Assembly (NCBI GenBank): GCA_947650155.1
Contig: CANSUS010000009.1
Location: 1 to 64,000, forward strand
DNA length: 64,000 nucleotides
DNA from: an uncultured Lachnospiraceae bacterium
GTDB lineage: Bacteria > Bacillota > Clostridia > Lachnospirales > Lachnospiraceae
Direction of reading: 5' to 3'
The notes below the pieces were generated by a model. It was not told the DNA's origin. It made no database searches and worked only from the letters and a program-made list of their open reading frames with translations. Below are positions 44,697 through 52,948 of this stretch, one piece after another; within the stretch, counting starts at the first letter, position 1, and each line of letters opens with the position of its first letter. The position numbers and the translations under genes are program-made.

Positions 44697-47600
44697 GAAA
44701 AAGACGATTCATCCAAAATGCAGCAGTGAGCTTTCTGCTTACGCTGTCACTTGTTTTATCAGATACAGGTATTGTGTTTGCAGAAAACGAACAGGAAGAT
44801 ACAAAAAGTGAGACAGAAAACGAGGAAGTAACTGAGACAGAGGAAATACAGATCATAGAAATAGAAATCTCCTCTGCGGAGGAATTGTTTGAATTCGCAC
44901 AGGAGTGTCAGCTTGATGCATACAGTTTTGGAAAGGTATTTTCTTTAACTGCGGATATTGATCTGAGCAACAGTGAATTTAATGGAATCCCCTATTTTGA
45001 AGGTACTTTTGAGGGAAACGGACATAGTATTTCCGGATTAAATATGCAGGTAGAAGGATCAGATTATGGATTTTTCAGATATCTTGGCAGACGGGCTGCT
45101 GTAAAAAATCTGCATATTCTTGGAAATGTGAAAATGGGCGGAAGCGCCGTGAATGTGGGAGGCATTGCAGGCGTAAATATGGGCATTATTTCGGAGTGCA
45201 GTTTTGAAGGAAGTGTTTCAGGAAATACTTCAGCAGGCGGACTTGTCGGATGCAATAAAGAAGGCGGAATGATCTTTGACTCTCAGGTAAAAGGAAGAGT
45301 AACGGCAACAGATGCTACCGGAGGGATATGTGGAACAAATGAAGGCATTATAAAGGGATGTACCAATCTGGCGAAGGTGAATGATGACGATTTACAGCCT
45401 ACTCTGGATTTAGAAGGGGTGGATCTGGGAAGTCTCAACATTGCCCAAAACGTAGTTACCAGAAACGATATGGGCGGCATTGCGGGCGTATCCACCGGTA
45501 CGATAGACAGATGTACGAATTCAGGAAATATCGGATTCATTCATGTGGGATATAATATTGGAGGAATTGTCGGAAGACAGAGTGGTACGGTAATGAACTG
45601 TACCAATGAGGGGAACGTGTTTGGAAGAAAAGATGTAGGAGGAATTGTCGGCCAGGCAGAACCTTATATGGAGTCGGAATACTTGTCAGACCGGCTTAAC
45701 AAGATTAAAGAAGACTTTAACCGTATGAACAATCTGGTGATACAAATGTCCAATGCCCTCAGTGATACTTCAACCAGTACAAAGCAGTATACACAATCTT
45801 TGCAGCAACAGTATGAAGATACGATTGCAAGCTTAAATACACAGGTGGATTCTCTAAAAGGAACAATTGCAGCGAATAATGAGCAGACAAGAATCTACAT
45901 TGAAAGTCTCAGCAGTTCTTTAGAGAATATGGGAAATATCGGAAGCGATACATTGAACAGAATGGTTGAGAATGTGGGAAACGAACTAAATGATGCGATA
46001 GGAGATCTGAAAGAGGAATTTGAATCTTATACAGAAGGAAAAACAGATCTTCCATTTGAGATCCCATCATTGGAGCAGCCTCCGTCAGGATCAACTACTA
46101 CAAATATGAACGCGCCTGTTGCGAAAGAGCCGATAGAACAGCCCCCGGCAGAAACACAGCCGTCTGCAGAGACGCAGCCTTCTGTAGAAACACAGACACC
46201 TTCACCGTCAACGCCGGAGGAACCGGAAGGAGCAATAGATACCAGTGGATTTGAAAATTACAGTGCGGTAAATCCGACTGCAGGGGCGGATAGTACACAG
46301 ACAGACAGCAGTACCGAAGAGACAGATTTCACACTTCCAAGTCTGCCGGAAACAGAAAGTATCAAGGAAGAGATTGAAAATTTTGAATTAGATCCCGAGA
46401 TACGAAATAATTTAGACCGGATGCAGGAAGAGTTATCCTCTGTCACCGGGAATATACGAAATATGCAGAACAGTCTGTCAAATACAAGCAATTCTATGGG
46501 AGAGACAGCAGGAAATATTGCAAATGAGCTGACTGACCGGAGTAAAGTATCAGGAGATACGATAGATGGAATGACCAATTCCATAGATCATGGAATTCAA
46601 TCCATGACGAGCAGTCTGAACGGTATTATGAATACGCAGCAGGAAATTACAGACTATGTAAGTGAAGATATTGATATTCTGATGGGAAATGGAAATCCTA
46701 TCTTTGATGCATCTTCCATTGATGTTACAGAAAGTACACTGGGCGTTATTTCAGGATGTACCAATCAGGGAGATGTGGAGGCAGATATTAACATCGGCGG
46801 TATTGCCGGCGCTATGAACATAGAGTATGATATTGATCCTGAACTTGACTTTGATCTGTCAAAGTTCACAGAGGTTGCGGTAAGAGCTACTGTCAACGAT
46901 GTAGTGATACATTGTAAAAATTATGGTGCAATAAGAGCCAAAAAGAACAACTGCGGCGGGATTGTCGGAAGTGAAGAAATGGGCATTATCTATGATTGTG
47001 AAGGTTATGGCAGCGTCCGCTCAGACGGCGGAAGCAGGCTTGGAGGTATCGCCGGCATGAGCCAGAGCGGAATCAGTAAGTGTTATTCGTTCTGTAATGT
47101 GGAAGGAAAGGATTATCTTGGCGGTATCTGCGGCGACGCTTATAATATCAGCGACTGTATATCCATGAGTGCGCTGCTTGGTGAGGACGGAGAGTATCAT
47201 GGAAGTATAGCGGGAAATGTAAACAGCGAAGCCGTGATTGCCAATAATTATTTCGTAACCTCAAATATGGGCGGTATTGATAATATCAATTATTTTGGAA
47301 AAGCAGAAGCGCGTGAATATGAACAGATTATGGAAATGGAGCAGATTCCGAAAGGCTTTAAGACGGTAACGGTTACTTTTGAAAAAGACGAAGAAATTAT
47401 CGGTACAATGAAACTTCCGTATGGAGGAAGTTTAACGGAAGGAAGCCTGCCGGATATTGAAATCGGGGAAGACGCTTATCTGAATTGGGATCAGGAATTT
47501 CCAGTTATGAACGTATGCGATAATATTACAGTACAGGCAACAGAAGAAAGATGGACGCTTAGCGTTGCTTCCACTCAAAAGGCGGCATCCGGAAAACCGT

Positions 47601-48007
47601 ATGTACTGGTAGAAGGAAAGTTTTATGAAAATACTCTTTTAGAGCTTATAGATTCTGAACTGCCGGAAGAAGCGGCAGATTTGGAAGCAGCTTATGCATA
47701 CGGATGGGAAATAGAAAATCTGCCCGAAAACGTGACAGATTGTAAAGTGCATCTTCTGATTCCGGATGACTGTGATAAAGCTGACGTCTGGGTTCGGGAT
47801 TCCGGAATCTGGAAAACGGTGGAAGCAGTAACAGATGGAAGCTATCTGGTAGTACAGATTCCGTATGGAGCCTCATTTGCAGTATACGGCACGTCGGATA
47901 ACAGTATGGTTTTCCTGATCACAGCTGCTGCCATAGCAGGAGCTGTACTGATTCTTCTTTTCATTATAATAAAGAAAAAGAAAAGAAGGAAAAAAATGGT
48001 CTTGTAA
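44693..48007 (+). CDS. Large membrane-anchored GLUG/coiled-coil surface protein
   Basis: This 1104-residue exported protein has a signal peptide (about 1-30, ending near VFAENE). GLUG-type repeats (about 70-320) show the pattern GGIAGVNMGIISECSFEG and GGIVGRQSGTVMNCTNEGN. Next come a helical coiled-coil region (about 325-450), a Pro/Thr/Glu/Gln linker (about 460-540), a second coil (about 555-660), more GLUG repeats (about 680-850) and beta-rich C-terminal domains. One membrane helix (about 1076-1097) ends in a basic tail, IIIKKKKRRKKMVL; there is no LPxTG. The start overlaps the MMPL stop (ATGA), so the two are translated together. The function is unknown; an extracytoplasmic partner of the transporter is likely. 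Confidence 0.8.
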   Translation: MRKRRFIQNAAVSFLLTLSLVLSDTGIVFAENEQEDTKSETENEEVTETEEIQIIEIEISSAEELFEFAQECQLDAYSFGKVFSLTADIDLSNSEFNGIPYFEGTFEGNGHSISGLNMQVEGSDYGFFRYLGRRAAVKNLHILGNVKMGGSAVNVGGIAGVNMGIISECSFEGSVSGNTSAGGLVGCNKEGGMIFDSQVKGRVTATDATGGICGTNEGIIKGCTNLAKVNDDDLQPTLDLEGVDLGSLNIAQNVVTRNDMGGIAGVSTGTIDRCTNSGNIGFIHVGYNIGGIVGRQSGTVMNCTNEGNVFGRKDVGGIVGQAEPYMESEYLSDRLNKIKEDFNRMNNLVIQMSNALSDTSTSTKQYTQSLQQQYEDTIASLNTQVDSLKGTIAANNEQTRIYIESLSSSLENMGNIGSDTLNRMVENVGNELNDAIGDLKEEFESYTEGKTDLPFEIPSLEQPPSGSTTTNMNAPVAKEPIEQPPAETQPSAETQPSVETQTPSPSTPEEPEGAIDTSGFENYSAVNPTAGADSTQTDSSTEETDFTLPSLPETESIKEEIENFELDPEIRNNLDRMQEELSSVTGNIRNMQNSLSNTSNSMGETAGNIANELTDRSKVSGDTIDGMTNSIDHGIQSMTSSLNGIMNTQQEITDYVSEDIDILMGNGNPIFDASSIDVTESTLGVISGCTNQGDVEADINIGGIAGAMNIEYDIDPELDFDLSKFTEVAVRATVNDVVIHCKNYGAIRAKKNNCGGIVGSEEMGIIYDCEGYGSVRSDGGSRLGGIAGMSQSGISKCYSFCNVEGKDYLGGICGDAYNISDCISMSALLGEDGEYHGSIAGNVNSEAVIANNYFVTSNMGGIDNINYFGKAEAREYEQIMEMEQIPKGFKTVTVTFEKDEEIIGTMKLPYGGSLTEGSLPDIEIGEDAYLNWDQEFPVMNVCDNITVQATEERWTLSVASTQKAASGKPYVLVEGKFYENTLLELIDSELPEEAADLEAAYAYGWEIENLPENVTDCKVHLLIPDDCDKADVWVRDSGIWKTVEAVTDGSYLVVQIPYGASFAVYGTSDNSMVFLITAAAIAGAVLILLFIIIKKKKRRKKMVL
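46148..46201 (+). repeat. Three in-frame 18-base repeats in the linker
   Basis: Encodes AETQPS, AETQPS and VETQTP in tandem. It forms part of a flexible Pro/Thr-rich linker between the two coiled-coil parts of the surface protein and may vary in copy number between strains. Confidence 0.7.
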
Positions 48008-48030
48008 AGAATGCACTTTTTGGATATAAT
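48002..48030 (+). promoter_or_regulatory. Sigma-A promoter of the 6S RNA gene
   Basis: TTGTAA (48002-48007) and TATAAT (48025-48030) are 17 bases apart. The -35 element covers the stop codon of the surface-protein gene. Transcription should begin near 48037. Confidence 0.8.
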
Positions 48031-48036
48031 AAGGGT

Positions 48037-48240
48037 AACCTGAAATGTTCGATAACTCTTGTCGTTTTGAACCTACAGTTACTTTAAACGGGATTCCTAC
48101 ATCGTCATATGGATGTCAGGCCTCCATTACGCAGGGGAAGGCAGAAGTATGGCTGCGGTCACCCACCTAGCATATGCTAGGAGTCAAAAGACAAGAACCG
48201 GCATTTTGGGACAGATTATATTTTGGTGGGATTACCAAGA
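48037..48240 (+). ncRNA. ssrS: 6S RNA (SsrS)
   Basis: 6S RNA binds sigma-A RNA polymerase as a long hairpin that mimics an open promoter. Between a strong promoter and a terminator, this non-coding segment folds as one long hairpin: CTTGTC-G-TTTTGA (48058-48070) pairs with TCAAAA-GACAAG (48184-48195), with outer pairing AAATG to CATTT. Conserved-looking blocks such as ACGGGATTCCTA, CAGGCC, GGGGAAGGC and GGTCACCCACC match what I recall of clostridial 6S RNAs. No protein frame is supported. The ends are estimated from promoter and terminator. Confidence 0.75.
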
Positions 48241-48243
48241 GAA

Positions 48244-48273
48244 TAAAAAGCAGCCTTTTATGGCTGCTTTTTA
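48244..48273 (+). terminator. Terminator after the 6S RNA
   Basis: AAAAAGCAGCC pairs with GGCTGCTTTTT around a six-base loop, ending in a T run. Confidence 0.85.
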
Positions 48274-48385
48274 CAGTGTGAATTTTTAGAAAAGAAAGTA
48301 AATATATTTAACATATAGTTATTTTAAACAGAATAATATAGACAGACAGCCGGACAAAATACAACTTGTGGAAAAGAGGTCATTC

Positions 48386-50701
48386 ATGGATAAAAATAAA
48401 AGAATTCAGATTAAGCTTATACTTATTGTTCTGGGAGTAATGGTGCTTGTTGTATTGGCAGTATCCAATATAGGAAAAATAAAAAAGATACTGCAAAAAG
48501 AGGGAGAATATATGCCTCTTCATAAAGCCCTGCTTCTTCTGGAAACAGTGGAACCGTCTCTTGCAGGGCAGGAAGAGTTTGAGATACTTAAGAGTGCGGA
48601 AAATGAATGGATGACTTACGGGCAGTATTTGACCATATATAATCTGATCCAGAAAGAAGGGGCAGAATTTCCTTCTTTTGAAAAAGAGTATCAAGAAGAA
48701 TATTTTATAACAAAAGCGGATTTTGAGACTGTGTTTGCCTTGTTTTTAGAAGTGTATGATACAGAAAATAAACTGTCCACCACGCCGGTAACAATATTGG
48801 GCTTTCAGGGGAACCTGATATTGCCGGATGGAACGGAACCGGGAGCGGGAACAGTGGTGACGTCTGGCGGCGCACTTTATGAAGCAGTGGACGAACAGCT
48901 TTACACATATCGTTTTCAGACAATAGAGGTTTATACATATGAAAACAAACTGATTACAATAAAGAATGAAATCGATACGTCTTACCATTTGGACAATATT
49001 TGGGTAATGGAGTCTGACGAAGCAGGGATTCGTTTCTATTTTGACGGTTACGAAGCTAAATTGACAAAGGAGGAAACAGACAGTGAAATAAAAGAAGGGA
49101 TACTGCGGGAGCAGATAGCGGATTTTGACTTTGAGAGGGGAGTTTTGATAAAAGGTACATCCAAAACGGATAAAGTAAACGGAAAGATTCTGAATATTAA
49201 GGAAGAGAGCATTGTTCTTGAGGGAATTGGCGGTTTTGATATAGCAGAAAACTTTAAGGCTTACAGGCTGTATGGAAAACTGGAAGAGATAGAAAAGGGA
49301 GATTTGATCGTAGGATACGATTTTACGGATTTTGTAATAGAAGACGGAAAGATCTGTGCAGGTCTTGTGATGAAGGAAGAAAAAATGGAGAATATAAGGG
49401 TGTTGATTAAAGCATCTGATTATGCCGGAATCTATCATGACAGTATAGAACTTACTTCCGATACGGATTTTACGGTTACCTATGGTATTGCAGAGCAGGT
49501 TCAGACCGAAGAATACAAAGCAGGAGAAAAAGTTGTGATTGAAAAAGACAGTGACTATTTTTCCGGTCAGAGAGTTTATATTGAACCGGCAGTGCTTTCC
49601 GGAAAGATAAAACTGCTTAATGTAAACAGAAGCCAGGGGACGCCGGAATACAGAGGAAAGATAGAGCTTGCCATTGAGGAAAGGGAGATCCTTGTTGTCA
49701 ATGAAGTGCTTTTGGAGGAATATTTGTATTCGGTAGTTCCCAGTGAAATGCCGTCCTCCTATCCCGAAGAGGCGTTAAAAGCGCAGGCAGTCTGCGCCCG
49801 TACTTATGCCTATGCAAAGATGCTGCATTCGCCTCTGGCCGCATATGGCGCACATGTAGACGACAGTACTTCTTATCAGGTTTATAATAATATTATGGAA
49901 AGCGCTGCCGCTACAAAGGCAGTAAAAGAAACGGCAGGCAGACTTCTTTTCTATGAAGAGGAGCTGGTGGGCGCATATTATTATTCTACATCCTGTGGAT
50001 TTGGAACGACGGCGGCGGTCTGGGGGAATGGACCTGAAAACGATCTGCCTTATCTGAAGTCAAAGTCGATTGGTACCGGAGAGGGAACATACACGGCGGA
50101 AGAAATGACAGAGGAAGCGAATTTTGCAGATTTCATACAAAAAACAGAGGGAAGCGATTTTGAATGTGACGAAGGGTGGTATCGCTGGACTTATACTGTG
50201 GAGGAGATAGACAGTAAAAGAATAGAGGAGATCTTGAAAAAGCGATATGACGCCAATAATAAACGAATCCTTACTTTGAATAAAGAAGGAGTATATGAAA
50301 GTAAGGATATAAAAAATATCGGAGAAATTCTGGATATTTATGTGGAAAGAAGGCTTCCGGGAGGAAACTGTGATGAAATTATTATCGTAGCCGAAAATGC
50401 GCAGATAAAAGTTATGACAGAGTATAATATCCGAAGTGTATTAAATAACGGAACCGCTGCAATTAAAAAACAGGATGGAAGCGAGGCAAAAGCTCCTACG
50501 CTGTTACCAAGTGCATTTTTTATGATTTCCACTAGTAAAGACGGGGAGGATATGGTAGGATATACCATTATAGGCGGCGGCTTTGGCCACGGTGTGGGGA
50601 TGTCACAAAACGGCGCCAAATCTATGGCAGCAAAAGAATGGAGTTACGAGGACATTCTGACTTTTTACTATGAGGGCAGCCATATTGATTCGATTTATTG
50701 A
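48386..50701 (+). CDS. SpoIID/LytB-domain protein with long N-terminal extension
   Basis: This 771-residue protein has an N-terminal membrane anchor (about 9-29). About 380 extracytoplasmic residues of unknown family follow, and then a SpoIID domain (about 425-770). The SpoIID part shows VNEVLLEEYLYSVVPSEMP, EALKAQAVCARTYAYAK, and near the end GGGFGHGVGMSQNGAKSMA. SpoIID is a lytic transglycosylase that trims denuded glycan during engulfment; LytB relatives act in the wall of growing cells. Bacillus SpoIID is about 340 residues, so this is twice as long. AAAAGAGGTCATTC precedes ATG 48386; the frame opens at 48368. yihY follows at 19 bases. Confidence 0.88.
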   Translation: MDKNKRIQIKLILIVLGVMVLVVLAVSNIGKIKKILQKEGEYMPLHKALLLLETVEPSLAGQEEFEILKSAENEWMTYGQYLTIYNLIQKEGAEFPSFEKEYQEEYFITKADFETVFALFLEVYDTENKLSTTPVTILGFQGNLILPDGTEPGAGTVVTSGGALYEAVDEQLYTYRFQTIEVYTYENKLITIKNEIDTSYHLDNIWVMESDEAGIRFYFDGYEAKLTKEETDSEIKEGILREQIADFDFERGVLIKGTSKTDKVNGKILNIKEESIVLEGIGGFDIAENFKAYRLYGKLEEIEKGDLIVGYDFTDFVIEDGKICAGLVMKEEKMENIRVLIKASDYAGIYHDSIELTSDTDFTVTYGIAEQVQTEEYKAGEKVVIEKDSDYFSGQRVYIEPAVLSGKIKLLNVNRSQGTPEYRGKIELAIEEREILVVNEVLLEEYLYSVVPSEMPSSYPEEALKAQAVCARTYAYAKMLHSPLAAYGAHVDDSTSYQVYNNIMESAAATKAVKETAGRLLFYEEELVGAYYYSTSCGFGTTAAVWGNGPENDLPYLKSKSIGTGEGTYTAEEMTEEANFADFIQKTEGSDFECDEGWYRWTYTVEEIDSKRIEEILKKRYDANNKRILTLNKEGVYESKDIKNIGEILDIYVERRLPGGNCDEIIIVAENAQIKVMTEYNIRSVLNNGTAAIKKQDGSEAKAPTLLPSAFFMISTSKDGEDMVGYTIIGGGFGHGVGMSQNGAKSMAAKEWSYEDILTFYYEGSHIDSIY

Positions 50702-50720
50702 GTAAGAATGGGAGAGCATT

Positions 50721-51572
50721 ATGGTTCGTAAACTGATCAATGATATGCAGGATTTTGCGGAAAGTATGTCAAAGAAAAATATAAGTGCGTTTTCGGCAAG
50801 CACGGCCTTCTTTTTATTTTTGTCCCTGATCCCGATGCTGATTTTAATTTGTGCAATTCTTCCTTATACATCGCTTACGGAGGAAATTCTTTTAGAAGCG
50901 ATTATCAAGTATGTTCCGGAAACGGTAGAAGGTCTGGTGACAGGTATTGTTGCGGATGTGTATTCCAGATCGGCAGGCGTTGTGTCTGTTGCCGCAATTG
51001 GTACAGTCTGGTCTGCCGGAAAGGGCGTACTCGCCCTGATGAGGGGATTGAATGCTGTGAATGATGTGGAAGAGAACAGAAATTATTTTGTTGTCAGGAC
51101 GGTAGCGTGCGTCTATACATTGATTATGATTGCCGCCATTATTTTGTCGCTGCTGCTAATGGTGTTTGGAAATCTTTTAGTAAATCTGCTTCTGAGGGAT
51201 TTTCCAAGAGTGCGTTTAATTATAGAATTTTTTATGAATTTCCGTTTTATTTTTTCATGGGCGATTCTGACTGTTGTTTTTACCATGCTGTATACGTTTG
51301 TTCCAAACAGGAAGATGCATTTTTTTGAGCAGTTGACAGGCGGTATGTTTGCAGCTGTGGTATGGAGTATTTTTTCCTGGTGTTTTTCCATGTATGTAGA
51401 CCGTTTTGAGGGGCTGAATACATACGGAAGCCTTACGACGATTGTGATTATCATGATTTATCTGTATTTTTGTATGTATATAATATTGGTCGGCGCATAT
51501 ATTAACAGTTATTTTATAGAAAAGGGCGGTGTGAAACGAAAACTGGAGGAATTTAGAGAAGTACGGACTTGA
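50721..51572 (+). CDS. YihY/BrkB family membrane protein
   Basis: This 283-residue protein has about six membrane helices and is of the YihY (BrkB, once called ribonuclease BN) family, thought to be a transporter or envelope protein of unknown substrate. The N-terminal ISAFSASTAFFLFLSLIPML and the later GMFAAVVWSIFSWCFSMYV and NTYGSLTTIVIIMIYLYFC fit the family. The stop codon lies over the -35 element of the pheS T-box promoter. The ATG follows GGGAGAGCATT. Confidence 0.88.
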   Translation: MVRKLINDMQDFAESMSKKNISAFSASTAFFLFLSLIPMLILICAILPYTSLTEEILLEAIIKYVPETVEGLVTGIVADVYSRSAGVVSVAAIGTVWSAGKGVLALMRGLNAVNDVEENRNYFVVRTVACVYTLIMIAAIILSLLLMVFGNLLVNLLLRDFPRVRLIIEFFMNFRFIFSWAILTVVFTMLYTFVPNRKMHFFEQLTGGMFAAVVWSIFSWCFSMYVDRFEGLNTYGSLTTIVIIMIYLYFCMYIILVGAYINSYFIEKGGVKRKLEEFREVRT

Positions 51573-51597
51573 CAAGAAGTTATTTTTTCACTACAAT
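51569..51597 (+). promoter_or_regulatory. Promoter of the pheST operon
   Basis: TTGACA (51569-51574) and TACAAT (51592-51597) are 17 bases apart. The site overlaps the stop codon of the yihY gene. Confidence 0.8.
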
Positions 51598-51603
51598 ATA
51601 TAA

Positions 51604-51853
51604 ACAATAAGGAAAAGGCATGGAAGGTGTCAGTAGAGAAACATTTTCTTTCAGAGAGAGGGAGTCGCCGGCTGTAAGCTCGCTCAAGTTCAAATGTGGA
51701 TCGAATTTCCCACCGGAGCCGCTAATATGAAAGCAAAAAAGCGAGTAGTTTTAGACGTTTACGGCACGTTACGCCGTTTAAAGAGTCTGGTAACAGGAAG
51801 TTGGGTGGTACCGCGGAAATTTTCGTCCCTTGCATTTTGCAGGGGATTTTTTT
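51604..51853 (+). promoter_or_regulatory. T-box riboswitch for tRNA-Phe
   Basis: The T-box sequence AAGTTGGGTGGTACCGCGG (51798-51816) is canonical. Its TGGT would pair with the ACCA end of an uncharged tRNA with A at position 73, as in tRNA-Phe. Stem I carries GAATTTCCCACCGGAGCCG, where the UUC specifier codon for Phe falls at about 51707-51709. The competing terminator is TCCCTTGC (51826-51833) with GCAGGGGA (51839-51846) and a T run. The element turns on pheST when tRNA-Phe is uncharged. The specifier position is read by comparison with the usual T-box layout. Confidence 0.95.
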
Positions 51854-51914
51854 ATGCACATGCCGATGCACAGGAAATTTTAAAAACAAAAAAGAGAGGA
51901 AATGACAGGAGACA

Positions 51915-52934
51915 ATGAAAGAAAAATTAAGTCAAATTAAAGCGGAAGCATTGAAACAGATTGAAAACAGTGATGCGCTTGAAAAGCTGAATGAGATTAA
52001 AATCAATTACCTTGGAAAAAAGGGAGAACTCACTGCCGTGCTGAAAGGCATGAAGGATGTGGCGCCGGAAGAGCGTCCTAAAATCGGGCAGATGGTAAAC
52101 GATACGAGGGAAGAGATTGAAAAAGTATTAGAACAGCACATTGCACAGATGGAAAAAGCGCTTCGAGATGCAAAGATGAAGAAAGAAGTGATCGACGTTA
52201 CCCTTCCGGGCAAAAAAAATAACGTGGGGCATAAGCATCCGAATACCATTGCACTGGAAGAAGTGGAACGTATTTTTATCGGTATGGGATATGAGGTGGT
52301 AGAAGGTCCTGAGATAGAAAAGGATTACTATAACTTTGAAGCTTTAAATATTCCGAAAGATCATCCGGCGAGAGATGAGCAGGATACTTTCTACGTGACA
52401 GAAGATATTGTTCTGCGTACCCAGACTTCACCGGTTCAGGTGCGGGAGATGGAAAAAGGAAAGCTTCCGGTTCGTATGATTGCGCCGGGAAGAGTATTTC
52501 GGTCCGATGAAGTGGATGCGACACATTCGCCTTCTTTCCATCAGATTGAAGGTCTTGTGGTGGATAAAAATATTACCTTTGCAGATCTGAAAGGGACTCT
52601 GGCTGAATTTGCAAAAGAACTGTTCGGGGAAGAGACAAAAGTAAAATTCAGACCCCATCATTTCCCGTTTACAGAACCCAGCGCAGAGGTGGATGTGACC
52701 TGCTTTAAGTGCGGCGGAAGCGGATGCAGATTTTGTAAAGGAAGCGGATGGATCGAAATTCTGGGCTGCGGCATGGTGCATCCTGACGTGCTGAGAAGAT
52801 GCAATATTGATCCCGACGAATATTCAGGATTTGCCTTTGGCGTAGGATTGGAGCGTATTGCGCTTCTGAAATATGAAATTGACGATATGCGTCTGTTATA
52901 TGAAAATGACAGCCGTTTCTTAAAACAATTCTAA
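51915..52934 (+). CDS. pheS: Phenylalanine-tRNA ligase alpha subunit
   Basis: PheS is the catalytic subunit of the alpha2-beta2 enzyme that charges tRNA-Phe. The 339 residues have an N-terminal coiled coil (about 1-85) and a class II synthetase core with HPNTIALEEVERIFIGMGYE, DEQDTFYV (motif 2 region), RPHHFPFTEPSAEVDV and the motif 3 GFAFGVGLERIALLKY. A Cys-rich stretch CFKCGGSGCRFCKGSGW, as in many Firmicutes PheS, may hold a zinc ion. GAGAGGAAATGACAGGAGACA precedes the ATG. Controlled by the T-box upstream. Confidence 0.98.
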   Translation: MKEKLSQIKAEALKQIENSDALEKLNEIKINYLGKKGELTAVLKGMKDVAPEERPKIGQMVNDTREEIEKVLEQHIAQMEKALRDAKMKKEVIDVTLPGKKNNVGHKHPNTIALEEVERIFIGMGYEVVEGPEIEKDYYNFEALNIPKDHPARDEQDTFYVTEDIVLRTQTSPVQVREMEKGKLPVRMIAPGRVFRSDEVDATHSPSFHQIEGLVVDKNITFADLKGTLAEFAKELFGEETKVKFRPHHFPFTEPSAEVDVTCFKCGGSGCRFCKGSGWIEILGCGMVHPDVLRRCNIDPDEYSGFAFGVGLERIALLKYEIDDMRLLYENDSRFLKQF

Positions 52935-52948
52935 AGGGAGGTATACAG

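Noticed and set aside
44693-48007. GLUG protein as a sortase-anchored adhesin
   Set aside because: There is no LPxTG-type motif. The C-terminus is a membrane helix with a long basic tail that does not fit a sorting signal.
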